Part shown: positions 22,745 through 33,900 of the stretch, in pieces
Position numbering within the stretch: position 1 is the first letter of the stretch
Layout: each line of letters begins with the position of its first letter
Source of the DNA: Rhyacophila brunnea
Taxonomy: Eukaryota; Arthropoda; Insecta; Trichoptera; Rhyacophilidae
NCBI GenBank assembly: GCA_022495005.1
Contig: JAGYXB010001055.1
Location: 1 to 64,000 of the forward strand
Length of the DNA stretch: 64,000 bases
Direction of reading: 5' to 3'
Notes under the pieces: model-generated
Seen by the model: the letters and a program-made list of their open reading frames with translations, nothing else
The model's database searches: none
Told to the model about the DNA's origin: nothing
Program-made: the position numbers and the translations under genes

Positions 22745-23621
22745 CTTTTTCATCGTGCTCTCTTGTTTTTACTAAGCATGTGGCCCGCTTGGGTTCAACC
22801 AATTATATCGCCATAAGACCGGGCTTCACAACGACGGTCTTTTAATTTTTTCATCTTTTCATGGTGCTCTGAAAGTGTCTGAAACTTGGAATCAAACTGG
22901 TGATAACCACCTCGCCATAATGTTTGTAAAATTAACTCTACTACGCCCATTCAAAGGACACGCAGTGTTCGAAATGAACCGGAGCAGACCAGCAAAACTC
23001 TGGTTCGTAAAATTATCGAAACTACCACTCCGTCTCATTTAAAATCAAAAATACGATCCAGTTAATAAATTATTAACGGGAAAATATATGCATATATTAA
23101 ATTATCATTTTTTTTCTTTAATACTAAATATGCACAATATTTAAGAATATTAAAATCTTCTTCTTGAAAATATATAATTTTGAGACAGAGAACGTGCCCA
23201 CCTACCTACTAAAATAGACGAAGAAGGATTCAAGCTTAACATTTTTTCACTATCTATATTAATAATACAGTATTATGAAGGCATTTGTCCAGTTGAGCTA
23301 TTATAGGGCTGACTACAACTACACGGATTAAATCTAACATTTTACGGACTTATGGGTACATAATATTATATCAAAACTCGCCGGCACTATAGCTGGCTTT
23401 CTAATTATTTTTTTAAATACCAACACGACCTATTGCCAAATTAATTATAATTACATACTCAACTGCATCACTTATTATGTAATACTTCTGAAAATTCTTG
23501 AGCGCTCCGGTTTGTAAAATTTTCTAATTCTAACTCTGAGCACACTAGCTTGCGCAATGACATTAGGTGGATTACTGCTCCTAAGACATTCTTAAATATT
23601 TGGTCCACAAAAACTGTAGAC
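22745..23621. other. No gene seen; short repeat N at 22973-23043
   Basis: GAAATGAACCGGAGCAGACC, then GGTTCGTAAAATTATCGAAA and CCACTCCGTCTC recur in altered form at 59793-59880. Otherwise AT-rich and featureless. Confidence 0.4.
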
Positions 23622-23629
23622 GTTGCACC

Positions 23630-24326
23630 TAGGGATTGAAATACCGGTATTTCAAAACCGGTATTCCAGTATTTATCAATACCGAAATACTGGTTTTAAA
23701 AATCCAAAATACCGGAATTTTCAGTATTAAGAAAGCTCACTCGTTTACATTTTTGAAAATGAATTATAGTTATGTGCTGCTGCAATGCAAATATATTGAG
23801 TGAATCCAACAGAGGTGAGAAAATAATTTTTTAAAACAAATTTCATCAAATATATTTATATAAGTAATTGTCGCGATGAATTATCATAATATTATTTCGA
23901 AATAGAAAACATTCGTGACAAAAATGTTCAATAATAATTCTACAATTATTATTGATGACGTTATACGCTCGATTACGACCGAGTATGGCGCGGGGCGGGG
24001 TTGTTGGAGGGGACTTAATTTCATGTCCAAGCGTTGAATTTAAAAAGCTTTTCCTGCAGCCGGACTTATTTTCACTTGATGAACTTTTGAGGGTTTTAGT
24101 TAAAATTATCAATATATTCAAATTATTTGTAAAAAATCACTAGTTCTACAATTATGATCAATACATATTTTTAAATGTCAACATAATAAATGTAGGTATG
24201 TATGCTTTTACTATAAAATAATATATTTTATTGATAGGCACCTACTTTACTGTTTACTGTTTTTTTAATGTTTAAGAAATACCGAAAAACCGGCATTGAC
24301 ATTTTCATTCGGTATTGTAATCCCTA
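23630..24326. mobile_element. hAT-type MITE family B, copy 2 (697 bp)
   Basis: Starts TAGGGATTGAAATACCGG and ends CGGTATTGTAATCCCTA. GTTGCACC flanks both sides exactly (23622-23629 and 24327-24334). The interior is inverted relative to copy 1 (CTTTTCCTGCAGCCGGAC, GAACTTTTGAGGG). A 91-codon minus-strand frame inside it has no transposase motif. Confidence 0.9.
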
Positions 24327-24334
24327 GTTGCACC

Positions 24335-24599
24335 TCGCCTTCTCTGCGTCCTCTGATATTCCCTGGATGGTTTAAGCATTTCCATTCTCCACATGAAGTT
24401 ATTATGTTACCATATTAGCATGAGATTTGACAGTTTCGTCAAGTAGACACAGTTGAAAGGGCGCTGAGCGGGAGAAATCGATGCAATACAGTCCACGATT
24501 TCAGCCGTAATCATATTATTTCACCTGCCCAATTGCATACCTAGCATAAGTTGAATCTGTGTATATTTTTATTATATTTACCACTAAAAACCTATCTGT
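24335..24599. other. No gene seen
   Basis: AT-rich spacer between two elements. Confidence 0.45.
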
Positions 24600-25358
24600 A
24601 AGTACCCAGCGTAGGTCAATCTCATAGTCATATATATCTATAGCATAATCTATTTATATAATTTTGAAGCCTTATTATCCTTTATATTTTGAACATGTAT
24701 TGTTTAAAAAAAAACGGTTAGGTACATGTTCAAACACGCGCGTTAACATCATTTTATTCCCTACTTCAATTATAGTTTGTCAATTTATGGCTACGGCCGT
24801 ATGTTGTAGATTAACCACTGGGGAATGCCATAAGAAATGGCGTATTTCAAAAAAACACTACCTCATTCTTAGGTCAATAATTATTATAAAGCAATCATTA
24901 TTCGTAGGATGTTTATCTCACTTGAAAGCCATGGCTTATAATTAATATCTTTAGAATTATCTTTAAATGTGTTAATCTTGCCCATTTTTTGAATAATAAA
25001 ATGCCCAATTCTTGTCAAATTTGGGATCACAGAGATTATCAATATAATTTTTTTATCGTAAATATTTCACTATCATAATGTCGATATAAATTATACTGAT
25101 GGTTTTATAAATTCGTTTAAATGAAAATGAATGAAATATGATTATATTCTAAAACATTAGAGCGAGAGGTTTAAAAGAATACTATTTTATGTAATAAAAA
25201 TACTTTATGTAGTCATCAAATGTTTAAAATAAATATAACGGATAATAAGGCTTTAAAATTATATAAATAGATTATCTACAACGTTTAAAGTATGTCCAGG
25301 ATCATGCTTTGAAAATAGAAAAAAGCTACATTTTGACCCACGCTGAGCACGTCCGCCC
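24600..25358. mobile_element. TTAA-type foldback element (family F), copy 1, left arm reduced
   Basis: The right end is CGCTGAGCACGTCCGCCC, followed by TTAA at 25359-25362. The left side starts with a degraded CAGCGTAGGTCAA and jumps from CTTATTATCCTTTATA straight to the central GGTTAGGTACATGTTCAAAC, so most of the left arm is missing. The remaining right arm matches 56810-57499. A 93-codon frame inside has no motif. Confidence 0.7.
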
Positions 25359-25362
25359 TTAA

Positions 25363-25722
25363 TGTTTCCGCAATTATTCTTAGGCCTGTTACATTTAAAA
25401 AAATCTCATCGAATACATGTTTAAGTCATATTTCCTCTGTAGATTCTTGACAGAAAAATGGACGATCTTAATTACTTGATTAATTCTCAAATGGTTAACC
25501 ATTAGATAATATTACTTACCCATTTCTATCGAAAACAAAAAATAAAATAAGACAAAAACTTTTTTGGAATTATAAATATCGAAAAAAACAAAAAGTAGGA
25601 GGGGGGGAAAGGGCGTTGGGTGAAACAAAGCAATACAATAAGCACGATCTATACACTCTCGACAATAGCGACCGTTTAAAATAAACGCATTTAGTCAATT
25701 TACTTCTTACCACAGAACCCGA
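25363..25722. other. No gene seen
   Basis: AT-rich, with a G-run (GGAGGGGGGGAAAGGG) at about 25597. Confidence 0.45.
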
Positions 25723-26012
25723 TAGGCTATACCCCAATATACTACATTTTGACGCAGGGTTTTGAATGTGCGAGTGCCCTGCGAAAATGAGCCACACATT
25801 ATAGATGTGTAATAGTGTGTGATTCAACCTTTAAATAAATCAATATTGAATGAGCATCAGTGCATAAACCGAGTGCAGTTCTCAGAACGAAGGACAAGCG
25901 TATTCTTGAGACGTGTTTAAGTTTATCCTATATTCTTGCACACTCAAGATCGGTTGCCTGTTACTCCACATCCGTTAGGTATTTAGGTTCCCATCATTTC
26001 TGAGTTCCCTGC
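25723..26012 (+). repeat. Dispersed repeat family I, copy 2
   Basis: Partner of 9575-9850 with the same block order (ACGCAGGGTTTTGAATGTG ... AGATCGGTTGCCTG ... GAGTTCCCTG). Overlapping minus-strand frames lack motifs. Confidence 0.6.
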
Positions 26013-26553
26013 ATCTTACACATGGGGAGTATTCGAATATGTTATATTGTTAAGCGATACAAGTGGTACCACCATACAAAAAGAGAAATTAAAAATTGAT
26101 AATATTATTATCTAAATGAAGTTTCAATGAATTGTGCTATATTTTTTGCTTGTATTGTATTTATTGATGTTTAGTCGTCAAAGAGAGCAATGTAGATATG
26201 TGAGTATTCTGTAGCTAGTATACACTTAAATAGTTTTTAAACATAAACATTACAAAATAATGTATAGGTACGTTGTACAAGTAAATGAAAGTATGTATTC
26301 CGCCCCAGTAGATAAAGGGAAATGTTTACACGCTTTGGTAAGCAATTAGCGGGATGCCAGTTTGTCAAAATGCCCCTTCAAAGTTAGACTGCAAGGTCAC
26401 CAGCCCAGAAAACGGTGAAAAGGGTAATCTGGTTAGTGTACCAGCATACTTGATCGCTCAAAAATTCATGGTTTGGTACTATTTTTAACATCCCAGTGTG
26501 TCTAGCCATTTTTTCAATTAGCTTCATCAAACATTAACGATTACAATTTTCAT
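26013..26553. other. No gene seen
   Basis: AT-rich; nothing recognised. Confidence 0.45.
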
Positions 26554-27025
26554 TATTACAGCGTTTTTGTTAGCTCGTATTCTTGTTTGTCCGGTGGTTC
26601 TTTGTCCGGTACAAATCTTGCAATCGATTTTTAGCTAACTTTCCGATTAGCTAGACGTTTGAAACTTTTAGAATATATCAGAACACGATGCCAATGCATT
26701 TTTTTAAATACTTTTAGCCATCTTTAAGTAGAATTGAATTCATTTTCAGTTAATTCTGTTTTGTATGGAAAGTTATTTCAGAAAAATACGTAAAAAGTAA
26801 AAGACTATTATTGGTTGCTAAGGGGGTGATCCTAGCAACTAAATTATTAATATATACGTGCGTTACTATGGAAATCAAAATGAAATGTCAAAATCACATT
26901 TCAGTACCTATTCTATATTTGTTTTTTATTTATTTGATCAAGTACAAGTTTGAGCATATTGAGCATAATAATTCAACAGGAATTTTAAAAACGTTGTATA
27001 TAAAAAGTTATTTTATCTTGTAATT
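26554..27025 (+). mobile_element. TTACAA-ended element (family A), copy 3
   Basis: Starts TTACAGCGTTTTTGTTAGC and ends TTATTTTATCTTGTAA, with TTA outside both ends. Keeps the CCGGTGGTTCTTTGTCCGG, GATGCCAATGCATTTTT, TTGGTTGCTAAGGGGGTG and TACGTGCGTTACTATGG blocks. It is among the closest to the apparent consensus. Confidence 0.68.
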
Positions 27026-27294
27026 ATTTTGACTTTTATTTTGTGATGTTATTCAATATATAGGTATACACGTGAAACATGAACCATTAATAGAAGAGAA
27101 TTTCAAAAATTATGATTAGCACAACGTCGCATCGGAAATCATAACGCGGGAAGACTACAAAAAAAAAAGAAGATAAAGAAGCAGACAAAAGTACGTAGTG
27201 TGATAGAAGTAAAATAACAATAGACCGGAAAGCACTGTACAAATGCCATCATACTGTGGTATCCAAGGGGCACTAAAGGAGCTCATAAAGTTCG

Positions 27295-27375
27295 GTGGAG
27301 CAAATAATTAAAGACCGAACATAATGGAAGGAGCTAGAGTAGACCTACATCCAGCAGTGGATCGACCGAGGCTAG
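27295..27375 (+). pseudogene. LINE C-terminal fragment with two internal stops
   Basis: The frame reads VEQIIKDRT*WKELE*TYIQ then QWIDRG and stop. WKELEETYIQQWID-type endings are common at the C-terminus of non-LTR retrotransposon proteins of arthropods. Two in-frame stops show decay. The upstream 150 bases (AAGAAGATAAAGAAG ... ) give no longer frame. Confidence 0.5.
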
Positions 27376-27814
27376 TAATGATGTGTTTGAAATATAAACA
27401 TCAAGAGTTGGGATACAGACGCGGTTTGGAGAAATAAACAAAAATAAGAATGGCGTTTGGAAATTTAGCATTATTACGTCGATGATGTCACTTTCATCGG
27501 TATTTATTTGTTTTTACAAAAAAATGTGTATGGGATGACTCAGTGGTGGCCAAATTGAGGCGCATTGGATGATTACAAGTGGCGCATTGCATCTTTGCGT
27601 CTACTTATTATTTTGAAGTAGGCGCCATATGCAAGAATGAATTATTTCTTAGCTTAGTAAATAGCATCAGTTCATTTAAAATTAAATTAATACTGTTCAT
27701 CTCTCAGTTAGAAAATGAGAATTTGAGTCAATTTCCACACTTGAAAGAGCAGAATGAATGTGCTGCGGATAATAGCAATTTGACCAAATACTCGTATATT
27801 GAAAAAAATAAGAT
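27376..27814. other. No gene seen
   Basis: A 121-codon plus-strand frame starting at 27579 runs into the hAT MITE at 27823 and shows no motif, so I do not call it. Confidence 0.45.
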
Positions 27815-27822
27815 ATTGCAGG

Positions 27823-28803
27823 TAGGGATTGCAATACCGAATGAAAATATCAATACCGGTTTTTCGGTATTTCTTATTGAATCTTCTTTATTTCTTTCGA
27901 CCATGTCCGATCCTAATAGGGTCATATGGGCCTCCACAGAGTAGAGGTTTGTATTGACAGATTTTGTTTTTTAAGAGAAATGCATCTCAGCCACTTGCTC
28001 AACCTATTAGGTCCATACCCTGACACACACAAATTGAAAAATAATATGTGTACTTGTCAGACTCACGGCATTATAGTACAACGCTTAAGCCGCACGGCCA
28101 CCGTGGGTGGGTCTTATTGAATACCGGTATTAATATCGGTATTCGTTGAAACATAAAAAAAGTATTTATCAGTAAATATAGGTAGCTATTAAAATTTCTT
28201 TAAAACATTATTTTATAGCAAAAACCTACCTACCTACATTTTTTTATTTTATTGTGTTGACATTTAAAATATGTATTGGTGATAATATTGTAGAATTGGT
28301 GATTTTTACAAATAATTTGAATAAATTAATAATTTTAACTAACATCCTCAAAAAGACTAGTTCAGTAAGACGTGCAAATAAGTGCGTTTGCAGGAAATGC
28401 TTCGTCAATTCAACGCTTGTACAATCATCAATAATTTTACTATAGAATAATAAAATTGGACATTTTTGTCACGGATGTTTTCTATTTCAAAATAATGTTA
28501 TGTTATTTTATCGCGACAATTTTATAAATAGGTATATTTGACGGATTTTGTTTTATTACTATTATAACTTTGTTGGCTTCAGTCAATATATTTGCATTTT
28601 AGCATCACATAACTTATACACTAAATTTAATAGGCAATACAGTACAAAGTAATATAGAAATAACATTCAATTCATTTTCAAAAACGTAAACGAGTATGGT
28701 TTTTAATACTGAAAATTCCGGTATTTTGGATTTTTAAAACCGGTGTTTGGGTATTGATAAATATTAGAATGCCGATTTTGAAATACCGGTATTCCAATTC
28801 CAA
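27823..28803. mobile_element. hAT-type MITE family B, copy 3, carrying a nested SINE (981 bp)
   Basis: Starts TAGGGATTGCAATACCG; the right end is eroded (CCGGTATTCCAATTCCAA). The flanks ATTGCAGG (27815-27822) and ATTGCAAG (28804-28811) match at 7 of 8 bases. The extra length against its sisters is explained by the SINE at 27883-28111. This is the most diverged copy of the family. Confidence 0.8.
27883..28111 (-). repeat. tRNA-headed SINE (family C) nested in hAT MITE, 11-bp TSD
   Basis: TCTTATTGAAT occurs at 27872-27882 and 28112-28122, an exact duplication that interrupts the MITE where its sisters read through. On the minus strand the SINE has CGTGCGGCTTAAGCG (box A) and a body ending CTGTGGAGGCCCATATG, CCTATTAGGATCGGACATGG, then an A-rich AAGAAATAAAGAAG tail. 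The B box is partly deleted compared with 59087-59327. Confidence 0.85.
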
Positions 28804-28807
28804 ATTG

Positions 28808-29108
28808 CAAGGGTCATTTGAAAGTCGTTTTCATGATTTTTCTAAAGAAGAAAACTGCATGCTCGCATTTATAAACCCATTTTCACTTAGTGAACAAAAT
28901 GTAATGCAGATGCCTGGTAACATACAAATTTAATGGATCTGATTGATTTAAAAACAAATTCATTATTGAAAATGAAATTTGATGAGCTTTTTCCAGATCA
29001 AAATGCTTCTGACATAATTAATTTCTGGCGTTCATTACCCTGTAAAAATTTCCCAGAGCTAAGAAAATTTGCAAAAAGTTATATATGTCGCTTTGGATCA
29101 CGTTGTTA
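28808..29108 (+). pseudogene. hAT transposase fragment (GTF2IRD2/ZBED-like)
   Basis: The first frame reads QGSFESRFHDFSKEENCMLA then FINPFSLSEQNVMQMPGNIQ; after a one-base shift near 28935 it continues MDLIDLKTNSLLKMKFDELF, then FWRSLPCKNFPELRKFAKSY and CRFGS. The order RF.DF ... NPF ... LIDL...LK.KF ... FW..LP...FPELRK.A is that of the C-terminal half of hAT transposases of the GTF2IRD2/SCAND3-like group. The dimerisation end (expected after FGS) is missing. It directly abuts hAT MITE copy 3, but a shared origin is not shown. Confidence 0.65.
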
Positions 29109-29149
29109 GCGATGTATCTAGAGCTCTCAATATAGTGTATGAAGGAACC

Positions 29150-29265
29150 CCTGTAGGTACTCTGTCCCTGGGTTTTCCCTAGACGAGATCGGCGGATAGC
29201 GTCAAGAAGAACGCAGAGGAGCTGAGTTTGATCGACTGGAAAGGAAGAGAGAGCTCGAGATTAAG
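29150..29265 (+). pseudogene. LINE C-terminal fragment with internal stop
   Basis: The frame reads PVGTLSLGFP*TRSADSVKK then NAEELSLIDWKGRE. It parallels RPVGKPRTRWGDNITKDANQ in the better-preserved tail at 33901-34258 (PVG...R..D...K.A..L...W). Short and broken. Confidence 0.45.
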
Positions 29266-29939
29266 TAATATCATTCTTTAAATCAGTGTAGTATTTATAT
29301 AATGATTATATTGCATATATTTTTTTATATACTTTCATAGAGTTTTGAAAATAATGCTCTCGGATTTAAGTTCGAGAATCGAGAGCCCCAAATTCTCATC
29401 CGGCCCCACTTTTATCAACCCCGTATTACTCAATCTTAGTTCTTCGATATCAAAGTTGTTAGAATATTTTTTTATAACAAACGTAGTCCATAGGGACTAT
29501 TTGTTTATTCATAATTTCTTTCTCGGTGAAAATTGTGTTACTCTGTTTTTAATATCATTAAAAATGCATTAAAAAATTGGAACCAGCGCTCATGGTAAAC
29601 ACTTTACGAGTAAGTAACGCTATTATATTTTCGCTTCTTAGGCAAGGAGAAAAAAAATCTATGTCGTTAGTTTGCTTTATATTTCCGCTTTTGTTACTCT
29701 ACGGTTTTAATGAATGAGAGTGTATATTTTAGAAGGGAATTTCCCTCCAGACTTAATGCAAACTTTGTTTAACAATGACGTCACTGGAAAGTGCAGCGAG
29801 CAAGATCGCTTCAAAGACAAATATTATTTAAGTTAAATTGTCAGGTCCCTTGATTAGCGGTTATTTTATTTGACGCAGATGACGCGATCGATTCGTCAGA
29901 CAATTTAAGTGGGAGTCCCGAAATAGGCATGCAATTATT
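29266..29939. other. No gene seen
   Basis: AT-rich. Frames up to 75 codons (29345-29572) show no motif. Confidence 0.45.
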
Positions 29940-30225
29940 AAATTAAGTATACCAAAATATTTAAAAATATGCGTATTTCTCACAAATTGAGTACATATAG
30001 AATATTAACCAAAGCATTACAGAATCCCTGCGAATAACAATAACCACTCAAACAAATACATATCTACTTGCACACAAAAATATACTTACACTATTAATGT
30101 TATTCTGTGCAATCCCTGTCATTTTCAATAATCATTATTTTTAGATATATGATGTGATTCTAGGATAAAAGATACCTACATTCATATTTTTACTGTGCAT
30201 CTAGATATATTGGTAGTTGGAATTT
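29940..30225 (+). repeat. Dispersed repeat family K, copy 1
   Basis: Diverged match to 54622-54880: TATACCAAAAT.TT.AAAA, ACAAATTGAGTA, AATA.CCACTCAAA.A, TAATAA.TATTTTTAG, GGAA.TTAT. Coordinates are approximate; no ends or coding potential recognised. Confidence 0.45.
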
Positions 30226-30233
30226 ATACTAGG

Positions 30234-30277
30234 TACCTACCTAACCTAACCTTACCTTACCTTACTTAACCTAATCA
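30234..30277. repeat. Degenerate telomere-like CCTAA run
   Basis: Seven to eight consecutive pentamers of the CCTAA/CCTTA type are in register. The insect telomere unit is TTAGG (CCTAA on the other strand), so this could be a small interstitial telomeric repeat; a purely local CCTWA expansion is equally possible. Confidence 0.4.
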
Positions 30278-31436
30278 TTACGAATTTAATTACTTACACA
30301 ATCAATTACCTCTTACCCGTTTTAAATTAATATTTTTATTGGTTCATCATGAAAAAAACATTCGTATATAAATATGATAAAACAAAATATCATCATATAT
30401 GATGAGTTTTACGAGTATACCCACAATTTATTGTAATGTTAATTATTGATCAGACAACTAATCCGTTGACAATGTTCTTGTTAGTAAATTATAATGCTTT
30501 TATTTAAATTAATTGCACATATCTTATTAACTTGATTATTAATTTATTTTATGTGATAATAACTTAAATAAATCTGTGATGAATTAATCTTTAAAAAAAT
30601 ATATAGTTTGTATATCGCGTCGTTGTCATGGAAAAGTTTTCACTTTATGCATTTTATGGTTGAGTGCTTTTAGATACATTATGTAAAATGCAATTCCATT
30701 AAAAAGTTTGCAAAGTTTAAACATAGATAGTGTAAAAAGGTATATAAAGCGGTGTATTGTGCATATTTTTTTAAAGTAATGGAATAAAATAATAAATTTA
30801 ATCTCGATTAGACGACATTATGTACAAAACGTCGTATAGTTGAATATTTTTTTATATCATAATGTATTATTTTTTTACGAAGAAAAATCTTCAATACCGG
30901 AATCATAGAGATCATCATTCTTTTCTTAATGCTTATTTAAAAGAATAAACAAATCGTCTTTTCCGGAAGTATAGAGATTTTGACTGTCCTTTAATTATTT
31001 ATTATGAAGAAAAATCTTCTAAGCCGGAAACGGGACAAAGCATAGTAGGTTATTTCGGAATTGAAAAACAACGAAAAGGATTTTTGAATTATTTTATGAT
31101 ACGTGAAATAAATTTTTAATGTAACACAAAAGTTGTATATATTATATACTATATGTATCACGAGTTTTTTCAGCAACATTACGACCAAAGTGATCGAAGT
31201 AGTTGATACTATTACTACTTACTTATTGTATTATTAACTCACACTTCTCTGAATTTTTATTTTTAAAAATTATTAACACTTATTTTATGTCATGTCGTGA
31301 ACGCTTTGAATTTATAATTTGTTATGTTCATTATATGTAAAATAAATAAATTTGATTTAAAATAAGGGTTTTTCTCGATATTTTTGACATCTTATTGAAC
31401 TATTTTTATTTCATAAAACATTTGACTTATTGTTAA
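30278..31436. other. No gene seen
   Basis: Very AT-rich. A locally repeated TACGAAGAAAAATCTTC ... CCGGAA motif near 30878, 30955 and 31005 suggests decayed short tandem structure. Confidence 0.4.
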
Positions 31437-31860
31437 AATAATTACAAGATAAAAAGAACTTTGTATATACAACGTTTTTAAATTTTTTGTTGAATCATAT
31501 AAACTTGACTTGGCTAGCTTAAACGATCAAAAAAATTTGTACTTGATAGAAATAATACTGAAACGTCATATTGATTTCTATAGTAACGCACGTATATATT
31601 AATAATTTAGTTGCTGGGACCCCAGATTCCTAGCAACCAATAATGGTGTCGAAATAACTTTTCATACAAAACAGAATTAACTGAAAATGAATTCAATTCT
31701 ACTTAAAGATGGCTAAAAGTATTTTAAAAAAATGCATTGGCATCGTGTTCTGATATATTCTAAAAGTTTCAAATGTCTAGTTAGTCGGGAATTTAGTTAA
31801 AAATCGATTGCAAGATATGTACCGGACAAATAAGAATACGAGCTAAGAAAAACGTTGTAA
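31437..31860 (-). mobile_element. TTACAA-ended element (family A), copy 4
   Basis: Minus orientation, starting ATTACAAGATAAAAAGAAC and ending AAAAACGTTGTAA. It is shorter than copies 1-3 because part of the ATTTCATTTTGACATT block and the segment after the GGTTGCTAG block are missing. TIR-proximal sequences remain. Confidence 0.62.
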
Positions 31861-32890
31861 TATAAAATAGAAAACGTCGGCGTGTTTATTTGATAACCAA
31901 GCAAATTTGGTATAATATATTATTCTAGTTTTTTATCATGAATTTAAAACTGTTTGACGTCATGTCATGCTAAAATTAATACCAGTTGTGTATTGTTCAT
32001 GTTATTTAAAAATGCTAGATCTGACAAGAAAAATTCTATATTGGCAGCGCTGTTAATATCATGACATTAAGATGAAGCATCAGTCAAGTAAAATTTCTGA
32101 TTTTATAATGTACTTACGTTTTATTCCCTGAATAACTACGCATTTTTTGTTTGTATTCAACAGCGCGTAAAATCTTTTGATAAATAAAACATTGTCGCTA
32201 ATCTGGATTGTACACAATATTATTATCATCACTCCTTTTGAAGTAACGTACATGTTGTTTACACACAAAACATGCCGAATTATGAAGCTCTCCGGAGGCA
32301 ACCAAGTGTTTTGCATTTTTTTTATTATTTATGTTCTGCAAACAAAGTCATGTATGGAGGAAAAAAGAAAACAAAATTTGTGAAAGGAATTTTCATAAAA
32401 TATTTTTCCAGGACCCAAACGAATCTCGCGGAGTACGTTACCTTGCTTTCCTCTCACAGATTATGTACATAAATTTAGAGTTCTTTTTTTTGAGACGGAA
32501 CTATTCTTAATAAAAAAATCTTTGTAATTTTTTGACCTTTATCTCATTCCGGAAAATCTTGGAAGGTACGAAACATACACTGAGTTTTATATATGGATGT
32601 ATAGGAACACAATAAATACCTACAAAAAAAATATTTTTAAAGCTTAACGTGGCATATCAAAAAGTATTTTTCGGGTGATTTATTTGAAGTTTTATTACAC
32701 TACCAACTTCTACCTACTATTTATCATTTTTTTTCTTATTATTTAATATTTTACTTTGGAAATTTGTCTACAGTATATTTATTATAACACGATAAATATA
32801 TCAATTTGTATATCGTTGCCTTAATACGAAAGTACTTTGTAATATATACTTAGTATTCAATAGACAAAATACCCGTTATAATTAAGTATA
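31861..32890. other. No gene seen
   Basis: Frames of up to 78 codons on both strands at 32080-32472 overlap each other and lack motifs. AT-rich. Confidence 0.45.
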
Positions 32891-32898
32891 TTATATAC

Positions 32899-33218
32899 CA
32901 GGGGTGGCGACCCTATGGCACGCGAGATGAATTTGTACGGCACGCCAACGAAAACCATAAAAAAATTCAAAAAAAGTTTACAAATGAATATTATACTTAC
33001 CTTCATATAAAAAAAAAATATGTTTGAGAAAATTGTGTAACCTGCGGCCCGCGGCGAAAATATATACCTAAAAAAAACGAGTCGACTGCGAAAAATTGAC
33101 CAATCTGCGGCCCGCGGCGAAATAAAAAAAACGAGCCGACTCTTTGGCACGTCAGACAGTCGAAAATTATTTTTTGGGAAATGTTGGCACGCGTATGCAA
33201 AAAGGTTCGCCATCCCTG
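32899..33218. mobile_element. hAT-type MITE family G (320 bp), 8-bp TSD
   Basis: Ends CAGGGGTGGCGACCC and the inverted GGTTCGCCATCCCTG; TTATATAC flanks both sides exactly (32891-32898 and 33219-33226). The right 80 bases (GGCACGTCAGACAGTCG, TTTTTTGGGAAATGTTGGCACGCG-type sequence) match the left end of the larger hAT at 50928-52399, so this is likely its nonautonomous relative. An internal CTGCGGCCCGCGGCGAAA motif is repeated twice. The 118-codon minus-strand frame is a by-product of the repeat. Confidence 0.9.
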
Positions 33219-33226
33219 TTATATAC

Positions 33227-33659
33227 TATGTGTATTATTAAAAACGAACTCGCAGTCTTGGTCAATAACGTTTAAAAAACATTATTTTTAGACTTAATAA
33301 ACTTACATAAATTTGAATATGAAATAAAGTTACATACCTACTTAAGATTAACGTACCTACTTATTTGCAATTCACTTTGTATTTCAGATTTATTTATAAA
33401 AGAACGTCACAATTTTATTATCCGAATATGATCCGAAATCCTCACACATGTAATTTTATGTTATATATTATATTTTATATATATTTATTTTTAAATATTA
33501 TTTATATATATATATATTTTTATATATTTTATTTATTTATATATATATATATTATGTTATGTACCTATAATTAAATGTAATTTTAGATTCTCTCAATTAG
33601 TTAATTTCGTAAATACGTTCTTCTTCATACACCTACACTACACTTCATCATAACATATC
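33227..33659. repeat. AT-rich spacer with TA microsatellite at about 33470-33555
   Basis: Interrupted (TA)n and (TTTA)n runs fill much of 33470-33555. No gene signal. Confidence 0.6.
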
Positions 33660-33715
33660 TCTTGATAATGGCCTCTGCAACGAGCCCGAAACGTCGAGGA
33701 AAGAAGGAAGAAGTA
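33660..33715 (+). repeat. Hammerhead-like GAAACGTCG motif
   Basis: CTTGATAATGGC, a loop, GCCCGAAACGTCGAGG: a stem (GGC/GCC) between a TGATAATG box and CGAAAC. It resembles the repeat-associated GAAACGTCG motifs found in many animal genomes. Stem III would have no loop, so self-cleavage as a monomer is unlikely. Confidence 0.3.
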
Positions 33716-33900
33716 GACACGCTGTAGAAACCCAAGAATCTATTACGATAAAAAACAACTGCGGAAGTCTCAAACATTATGTAAAATTTATTGTTCAATT
33801 GAATGGTTTGGATAATAATTTAAAAAAAAAACATTTATAAAGGTAGGTATATAAATGCGATCCTATGTAAAAGTATTAGATAGGTAATTAATTTGGCTCT

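Noticed and set aside
27579..27944. 121-codon plus-strand frame
   Set aside because: Crosses the border into a hAT MITE and its nested SINE; not a gene.
32857..33213. 118-codon minus-strand frame
   Set aside because: Almost entirely within the hAT MITE at 32899-33218; repeated internal blocks create the opening.
33470..33555. Replication origin or MAR from the TA-rich run
   Set aside because: Simple TA/TTTA microsatellite; nothing beyond composition supports a function.
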